Below are positions 58,759 to 64,000 of a stretch of DNA of 64,000 bases, in pieces; within the stretch, counting starts at the first letter, position 1, and every line of letters starts with the position of its first letter. The DNA comes from SCUD01 sp036824505 (GTDB lineage: Bacteria; Pseudomonadota; Gammaproteobacteria; Steroidobacterales; Steroidobacteraceae): positions 1 to 64,000 of the forward strand of contig DAITAA010000007.1 in assembly GCA_036824505.1 (NCBI GenBank), in the 5' to 3' direction. Below the pieces are notes generated by a model. The model did not search any database. It worked only from the letters and a program-made list of their open reading frames with translations, and was not told the origin of the DNA. A program made the translations under genes and the position numbers.

Positions 58759-60470
58759 GCAACGCCTGGAGTCGGCGATGCATCTTGGCGACGGGCTCGC
58801 TCGTGCTTGCCGCTTGCACGACGACGATGCAGGCGGGTTATTACGGCACGTCCGAGCCGTTCGCATCGGAAGCCGTCTACTTCGTGCTGACCGATCGGTT
58901 CGTCGATGGAGACAGTACGAACGATCATCGCGAGCAGGGCGGTGCGAATCGCACTTTCGACCGGCCGCTGCCCGGGGCGAACGGCGTGATGGACAATATC
59001 GGCTACCTCGGCGGCGATTTCCGCGGCCTGCTTGACAACGCTGAGTACATCCGTGAGATGGGGTTCACCGCTGTCTGGATCACGCCGATCGTGGACAACC
59101 CGGACGAAGCCTTTACAGGCGGATTCAGGATCGGCGAAGGATTCTTTGCGGACCATGGCAAGACCGGCTACCACGGCTACTGGGGCGTCAACTTTTACCG
59201 GGTGGACGAGCACCTCGAGTCGACGGGTCTGAGCTTCGCCGATTTCGCGCGCCGTATGCGCTCCGAACACGGCCTGCGGATCGTCCTCGACATCGTCTGC
59301 AACCACGGCTCACCGTCCTACACCATGCCCGTGGACCAGCCGGGCTTCGGCGAGATCTACGACAGGAACGGCAAGCTTGTGGCGGACCACCAGAACTTGC
59401 GGCCCGAGAAACTCGACCCGGCAAATCCGCTGCACCGCTGGTTTCACCGCGAGCCGGATCTTGCGGAGCTCTCCAACCTCGACGACACGAATCCCCAGGT
59501 CATGAACTACCTGGTGGGCGCCTACCTGCAATGGATCGACCAGGGCGCGAGCGCATTTCGTATCGACACGATGGGCCAGATGCCGCTCGCCTTCTGGCGT
59601 GAGTTCACGGCGCGCATCCGGGCCAAGCACCCCGGCTTCTTCATGTTCGGCGAAGACTTCAACTACGACGCGAACAGGATCGCCGAGCACACCTGGCCCG
59701 AGAACGGCGCCGTCAGCGTGCTGGACTTCCCCGGCCGCGCGAGCATCGTCGAGGTGTTCGAAAACCCGGGCAGCGATTACGCGCGCCTGCTCGACTACCT
59801 GCACCTCGAGGACGGCGTCTACCGGAATCCCTACGAGTTGATGACCTTCTACGATAACCATGACATGACGCGCATGAAGGCGAGCGAGGACGGCTTCATC
59901 GACGCGCACAACTGGCTGTTCACGTCGCGCGGCATCCCGGTCGTCTACTACGGCTCCGAGATGGCGTTCATGGCCGGCAACAAGGAGCACGAGGGCAACC
60001 GCAATTACTTCGGCACCGAGGGAATGATGGCTGCCCGCGAAAGCCGCATTCGCCGCGCGCTTTCACAGATCGCGCAGATCCGCCGCGCGTCGCCCGCGCT
60101 GCAACGCGGCCTGCAACTCAATCTCGGAATCGGCGGCGACCGGGCGGCGTTATTGAGGGTCTACGAGAAGGGCGGCGTCAACCAGACGGCGCTGGTCCTG
60201 CTGAACAAAGGCGCGGCGGAGGCGCACTTCGCGATCGACCACTGGTTGAGCGCCGGGTGGTGGCGCGATGCGTCGTCCGGGGAGCAGGTCGAAGTGAAGG
60301 GAGGTGGCGGGCCGCTAGAGTTGGCCGTCCCGGCGCATGGCGTGCGAGTGCTGCTGCGGAATTTGCGCAACGACGATCCGCGCCTGCTGGCGGAACTGAA
60401 ACGCGCAATGAGTGCCGGAATCGCGGCCTCAGGCCGGCATCTGGCCGCCACAGGAGGAGCGAACCACTAG
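58755..60470 (+). CDS. GH13 alpha-amylase lipoprotein
   Basis: 571 residues. A lipoprotein signal with lipobox LVLAAC (Cys at about residue 21) anchors it to a membrane. GH13 motifs: AVYFVLTDRFVDGDSTND, GYLGGDFRGLLDNAEYIREMGFTAVWITPI, YHGYWGVNFY, DIVCNHGSPS, nucleophile Asp in AFRIDTMGQ, acid Glu in FMFGEDFNY and Asp in FYDNHDMTR. The end carries a small beta domain (QTALVLLNKGAAEAHFAIDHWL). It should degrade starch or long maltodextrins at the cell surface or in the periplasm. Its 3' end overlaps the convergent LacI gene by 42 bases. Confidence 0.92.
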   Translation: MSNAWSRRCILATGSLVLAACTTTMQAGYYGTSEPFASEAVYFVLTDRFVDGDSTNDHREQGGANRTFDRPLPGANGVMDNIGYLGGDFRGLLDNAEYIREMGFTAVWITPIVDNPDEAFTGGFRIGEGFFADHGKTGYHGYWGVNFYRVDEHLESTGLSFADFARRMRSEHGLRIVLDIVCNHGSPSYTMPVDQPGFGEIYDRNGKLVADHQNLRPEKLDPANPLHRWFHREPDLAELSNLDDTNPQVMNYLVGAYLQWIDQGASAFRIDTMGQMPLAFWREFTARIRAKHPGFFMFGEDFNYDANRIAEHTWPENGAVSVLDFPGRASIVEVFENPGSDYARLLDYLHLEDGVYRNPYELMTFYDNHDMTRMKASEDGFIDAHNWLFTSRGIPVVYYGSEMAFMAGNKEHEGNRNYFGTEGMMAARESRIRRALSQIAQIRRASPALQRGLQLNLGIGGDRAALLRVYEKGGVNQTALVLLNKGAAEAHFAIDHWLSAGWWRDASSGEQVEVKGGGGPLELAVPAHGVRVLLRNLRNDDPRLLAELKRAMSAGIAASGRHLAATGGANH

Positions 60471-61463
60471 CTGCGGCGCGATCAGCGTCGAGTCCACGGT
60501 CTCGCCCTCGATCAGCTTGATCACATTGCCGACCAGCAATTCGCCCGCCAGGCGAGTGTCCTGGCGCACCGTCGTGAGCGGCGGATTGACATGAGCGGCG
60601 GAGGCGATGTCATCGAATCCCACGACGGCCACATCGCCCGGCACCGTCAGGCCTCGGTCCTGCAGCGCGTGGATGACGCCCATTGCGATCAGGTCACTGG
60701 CCGACATCACCGCGTCGAACTTCACGCCAGAGTCCAGCAGTTGCGTGGCCGCGCGGTAGCCATCGTTCTCGAGGCTTTGCGCATCGGCCTGCAGACGCGG
60801 GTCCGGCGCGTGGCCGGCCGCGCGCAGGGCCTCGACGTGGCCAAGGTAACGCAGCTGAAACTCGGGGTAATTGTCCGAGGCGCTGCCGGCGAAAGCGATG
60901 CTGCGCCGGCCGAGGCGCAGCAGATGCTGCGTCGCCAGCTTTGCGCCGAGCGCGTTGTCGCAGCACAGGTAATGACCCGGCTGGTTTTCCACGACGGGTC
61001 CCCAGATGACGAAATGCGCGTCGGTCTCGGCCAGCTGGCGCAGCCGGCCGGCATAGCTCAGGTAGTCGCCGTAGCCGAGCAGGATCAGGCCATCCGCACG
61101 GTTGCAGACCTCATAGTCGGTATGCCAGTCGTCGCTGAGCTGCTGGAAGGCGACCAACAGGTCGAATTTCCGCCGCGCGGCCGCCCGCGTGACGTGTCCG
61201 AGCATGGACAGGAAGAACGGGTTGATCGGCGCTTCATCCGATGATTCTTCGAAGAGCAGAAGTGCCAGAGTCTGGCTGCGCCTCGTGCGTAAACCTGCGG
61301 CACTGCGGTCGGTCCGGTAGTGCAGTTCGCGGGCGAATTCCTGAATGCGTTCGCGGGTCTCCGGCCGGACCAGCGGGCTGTCGCGGAGCGCGCGCGACAC
61401 GGTCGCCTGCGACACGTGTGCAAGCTCCGCTATATCGAGTGATGTTGGCTTGGTTATCTTCAC
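60429..61463 (-). CDS. LacI family transcriptional regulator (MalR-like)
   Basis: 344 residues from a GTG at 61463; the frame goes up to 61661 but the LacI domain begins at KITKPTSLDIAELAHVSQATVSRALRDSPLVRPETRERI. The HTH is residues 8-28 and the hinge helix about 48-60. The rest is the periplasmic-binding-like sensor (FFLSMLGHVTRAAARRKFDLLVAFQQ, DGLILLGYG, SIAFAGSASDNYPEFQLRYLGHVEAL, VMSASDLIAMGVIHALQDRGLTVPGDVAVVGFDD). Its neighbours are amylase, maltose-type transporter and glucan phosphorylase, so maltose or a derivative is the likely ligand. The three palindromes at 14572, 21430 and 57188 are its expected sites. No such site is seen in front of its own gene. Confidence 0.92.
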   Translation of the reverse strand: MKITKPTSLDIAELAHVSQATVSRALRDSPLVRPETRERIQEFARELHYRTDRSAAGLRTRRSQTLALLLFEESSDEAPINPFFLSMLGHVTRAAARRKFDLLVAFQQLSDDWHTDYEVCNRADGLILLGYGDYLSYAGRLRQLAETDAHFVIWGPVVENQPGHYLCCDNALGAKLATQHLLRLGRRSIAFAGSASDNYPEFQLRYLGHVEALRAAGHAPDPRLQADAQSLENDGYRAATQLLDSGVKFDAVMSASDLIAMGVIHALQDRGLTVPGDVAVVGFDDIASAAHVNPPLTTVRQDTRLAGELLVGNVIKLIEGETVDSTLIAPQLVVRSSCGGQMPA

Positions 61464-61721
61464 TGAAGAAATTCCCGAAAAGCCCGGATCGGCAATCGGT
61501 TCCTGGCACCGTCCATGCCCGGCTGGCTGGCCTGATCCTAGCGCGGCTGCGCGCTCAACGCATCCCCCAGAGCTGACCGGACCAACGGCATGGCACGCTA
61601 CTGGCAGCCTGGCCCCTGTTTGATCCAGTATTATGCAATGCAGCGCGGCAGCAGGTAGCACGCTTGCTTATGCGGGCTATGTCCTGTACTGCCTGGACGG
61701 CACATTCTGGATGATGCTTGC
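61464..61721. other. Divergent gap between lacI-type gene and glucan phosphorylase
   Basis: 258 bases. No gene, no terminator and no copy of the LacI-type operator is seen. TATTATGCAATGCA at about 61630 has weak similarity to one operator half only. Confidence 0.4.
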
Positions 61722-64000
61722 ATGGCCCAGTTGATCGAAGTCACGTCCGTTGTTCCCGAATCGCTTCAACGCCTGAGGGAGCTGGCGGGCAATCTGTTCT
61801 TCAGCTGGCATCGGCCGACGCGTGCGTTGTTCGAGGATCTGGATCCCGAATTGTGGGAACAGGTCAACGGCAACCCGCGGCTGCTGCTGCGCTGTGTTGA
61901 CCAGCAGCATCTCGATTGGGCCGCGGCCAATCCGGAGTATCTGGCGCGCTATGAGCGCGTGGTGAACACCTTCGATGCTTACCTGGCCGCGCCCGTGCCG
62001 CCAGCCGACGCGCCGCTGGTGGCTTACTTCTGCGCGGAATATGGCTTCCATGAAAGCTTTCCAATCTACTCAGGTGGCCTCGGAATTCTGGCCGGCGACT
62101 ACTGCAAGGCGGCGAGCGACGAACAGCTGAACTTCGTGGCGGTCGGTTTGTTGTATCGGCAGGGCTACTTCTCCCAGTCCGTGGACAGTGATGGCACGCA
62201 GCATGCGCGTTACGCGGACAGCGACCCGCGCGATCTGCCGGTGGAACCGGTGCGTGACGCGCACGGCACGTGGCTCACCGTGAAGATCCCGATCGCCGCC
62301 GGGGAGGTGACGGCGCGCGTGTGGAAAGCGCAGGTCGGCCGCGTATCGGTCTATCTTCTCGACTCCGACTACTCGGACAATTCGCCGGCTGATCGCGACA
62401 TCACGCACCGCCTCTATGGCGGGGATGAAAGCCTGCGCATCCGCCAGGAAATGATTCTGGGAATGGGCGGCGTGCGCACGCTGCGCGCACTGGGGCTCGC
62501 ACCGTCGGTCTGGCATGTCAACGAAGGGCACGCGGCGTTCCTGATCCTCGAGTTGCTGCGCGAGAATCTGGCCCGGGGGCTGGACTTCAATGCGGCGCTG
62601 GAACTGGCCGCGGCGGCCTGTGTATTCACCACGCACACGCCGGTCGCCGCCGGTCACGATGCATTCAGGGATGATTTGTTCACGAGTTGCTTTGCGGATT
62701 TCGCGAAGTCGCTGGGTGTTTCCATGGAGCGGCTGCTGGAACTGGGGCGGGCTCCCGGCGTGCCGAACTGGTTCAACATGACACGCCTGGCGCTCGCGGG
62801 CTCCCGCTACGTGAATGGCGTGAGCCGCATTCACGGCGGTGTTTCGGCGCAGCTGTGCGCGGATCGCTGGCCGGAGATCAGCGCCGCAGAAAACCCGGTC
62901 GGCTATGTCACCAACGGTGTCCACGTACCGACCTTTCTCGCGCAGACCTGGCATGCATTCTTCGACAGCCACATCGGCCGCGATTGGCGCGAGCGCTTGT
63001 CCGACAACAGTTACTGGCAGGCGCTCGAAGCGGTGCCCGATGAGTTGTTCTGGGAAGTGGCGCAGGACACCAAGGCACGCATGCTGGCCGGAGTGCGGGG
63101 AAGGCTGCAGCGCGAATTCGCACGCAAGTCCCTGAGCGCCGCGCAATTGCGTCATGTCACGCGACTGCTCGACCCGGAGCGACCAGGCGTGCTGACGATC
63201 GGCTTTGCGCGGCGATTCGCAACTTACAAACGTGCCGCGCTGCTGCTGCGTGACCGCGCCCGGCTGGCGCGCCTGCTGGATGGATCAGAACGCCCGGTGT
63301 TGTTCCTGTTCGCCGGCAAGGCGCATCCGGCCGACCAGCCCGGCCAGGAGATATTGCGCGATATCAAGCAGCTGATGCTCGCGCCCGAGTTTGCGGGCAA
63401 TGTCGTGTTTCTCGAGGATTACGACATGCAGCTGGGGCGCTGGCTGGTGTCGGGTGTCGATGTGTGGCTCAACACGCCGATCGCACCGCTCGAAGCCAGC
63501 GGCACTTCCGGCATGAAGGCGGCCATCAACGGCCGTCTGAACCTGAGCATCCTCGATGGCTGGTGGGCCGAGGGCTTCGATGGCAGCAACGGATGGGGCA
63601 TCCCGCCAACCCAGACGCAAGACCCGGACCGGCGCGATGCGCTCGACAGCGACGCGATCATCGACACGCTGGAAGAAGAGGTGGTGCCGCTGTATTACGA
63701 ACGCGGCAGCGCCGGGCTGTCCCCGGAATGGGTGCATTACTGCAAGCGCGCGATGATGACCGTGATTCCGCAGTTCAACATGCGCCGCATGGTCGCCGAT
63801 TACGTACGCGGCATGTATCGGCCGGCGGCTGCGCATGGCGCGGCGCTGCTGGCCGGAGACGCGGCAGGTGCGCGCGACCTGGGCCAATGGAAGCAAGTTG
63901 TTGCGACTGCCTGGCCGGGCGTGTCGCTGCGCGGCATGTCGGATGTACCGCGCGAGCTGGCGCACGGCGGCCATCTGCAGGTACGTGTGGCTGTGGCACT
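61722..64000 (+). CDS. glgP: Alpha-glucan phosphorylase, 3' end outside window
   Basis: The frame from the ATG at 61722 stays open to the window end (about 759 residues visible). N-terminal MAQLIEVTSVVPESLQRLRELAGNLFFSWHRPTRALFEDLDPELW is the DUF3417 domain of the TIGR02094 group. AYFCAEYGFHESFPIYSGGLGILAGDYCKAASD, VWHVNEGHAAFLILE, TTHTPVAAGHD and FARRFATYKRA follow. The PLP Lys lies in SGTSGMKAAINGRLNLSILDGWW. It releases glucose-1-phosphate from maltodextrin or glycogen in the cytoplasm. Members of this group are about 700-850 residues, so little is missing. It is divergent from the LacI gene and completes the alpha-glucan set. Confidence 0.93.
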   Translation, partial: MAQLIEVTSVVPESLQRLRELAGNLFFSWHRPTRALFEDLDPELWEQVNGNPRLLLRCVDQQHLDWAAANPEYLARYERVVNTFDAYLAAPVPPADAPLVAYFCAEYGFHESFPIYSGGLGILAGDYCKAASDEQLNFVAVGLLYRQGYFSQSVDSDGTQHARYADSDPRDLPVEPVRDAHGTWLTVKIPIAAGEVTARVWKAQVGRVSVYLLDSDYSDNSPADRDITHRLYGGDESLRIRQEMILGMGGVRTLRALGLAPSVWHVNEGHAAFLILELLRENLARGLDFNAALELAAAACVFTTHTPVAAGHDAFRDDLFTSCFADFAKSLGVSMERLLELGRAPGVPNWFNMTRLALAGSRYVNGVSRIHGGVSAQLCADRWPEISAAENPVGYVTNGVHVPTFLAQTWHAFFDSHIGRDWRERLSDNSYWQALEAVPDELFWEVAQDTKARMLAGVRGRLQREFARKSLSAAQLRHVTRLLDPERPGVLTIGFARRFATYKRAALLLRDRARLARLLDGSERPVLFLFAGKAHPADQPGQEILRDIKQLMLAPEFAGNVVFLEDYDMQLGRWLVSGVDVWLNTPIAPLEASGTSGMKAAINGRLNLSILDGWWAEGFDGSNGWGIPPTQTQDPDRRDALDSDAIIDTLEEEVVPLYYERGSAGLSPEWVHYCKRAMMTVIPQFNMRRMVADYVRGMYRPAAAHGAALLAGDAAGARDLGQWKQVVATAWPGVSLRGMSDVPRELAHGGHLQVRVAVA

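Overview
The window reads as one chromosomal segment of a high-GC gammaproteobacterium. The evidence is bifunctional RlmKL, PuuR-type polyamine control, a TorF-like porin, and TonB receptor plus glycoside hydrolase loci like those of Xanthomonadales, Nevskiales or Steroidobacterales relatives. The order-level placement is inference from gene content, not from a marker gene. Coding density is high and no gap without a gene greatly exceeds 300 bases. No rRNA gene, intact tRNA or CRISPR array is seen.

Layout. (1) 1-580: the 3' end of a carbamoyltransferase gene, then a short gap ending in the 3' part of a tRNA, which lies under the last codons of gabT. (2) 532-9308: a polyamine/GABA catabolic region (gabT, a small acidic protein, a beta-alanine:pyruvate-type aminotransferase, a PuuR-like regulator, puuC, aguB) with a cupin protein, a TorF-like porin and an exonuclease/GIY-YIG fusion. 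(3) 9305-11491: rlmKL. (4) 11492-25232: first half of an alpha-glucan system: glk, GH97, a MalA-like TonB receptor, a REP-flanked transposase, a secreted GH13-esterase fusion, and a XylFGH-like sugar ABC importer. (5) 25261-55350: a beta-glucan-type block. An SGNH-GH16 fusion is followed by a 12-gene minus-strand operon (45813 down to 26918: cupin, ROK kinase, Oar-like TonB receptor, GH3, TPR-sulfotransferase, GH144-type enzyme, sugar porter, PhyH dioxygenase, cytochrome b561, GH31, GH16, di-iron hydroxylase). A divergent 8-gene plus-strand operon follows (46115-55350: GntR regulator, CUT1-type ABC importer, PhyH, Gfo/Idh oxidoreductase, ATPase, GH3). (6) 55402-64000: second half of the alpha-glucan system: GH13 alpha-glucosidase, SLC45/GPH-like transporter, GH13 lipoprotein amylase, LacI regulator, and a glucan phosphorylase cut by the window end.

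How it fits together. The two alpha-glucan halves share a 14-bp near-palindrome (consensus TGNATACGTATGCA) in three divergent promoter regions, at 14572, 21430 and 57188. This is the expected operator of the LacI protein at 60429. Starch or maltodextrin would be cut outside, taken in by the TonB receptor, hydrolysed by GH97/GH13 enzymes, imported, and phosphorylated by Glk or phosphorolysed by GlgP. The beta-glucan block appears to have its own GntR switch: its divergent promoter holds AACCA boxes repeated at exactly 10-bp steps. The most unusual point is an oxidative set (two PhyH dioxygenases, a cytochrome b561, a di-iron hydroxylase, a Gfo/Idh dehydrogenase and a cupin) translationally coupled to glucan hydrolases and transporters. 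Its substrate is unknown.
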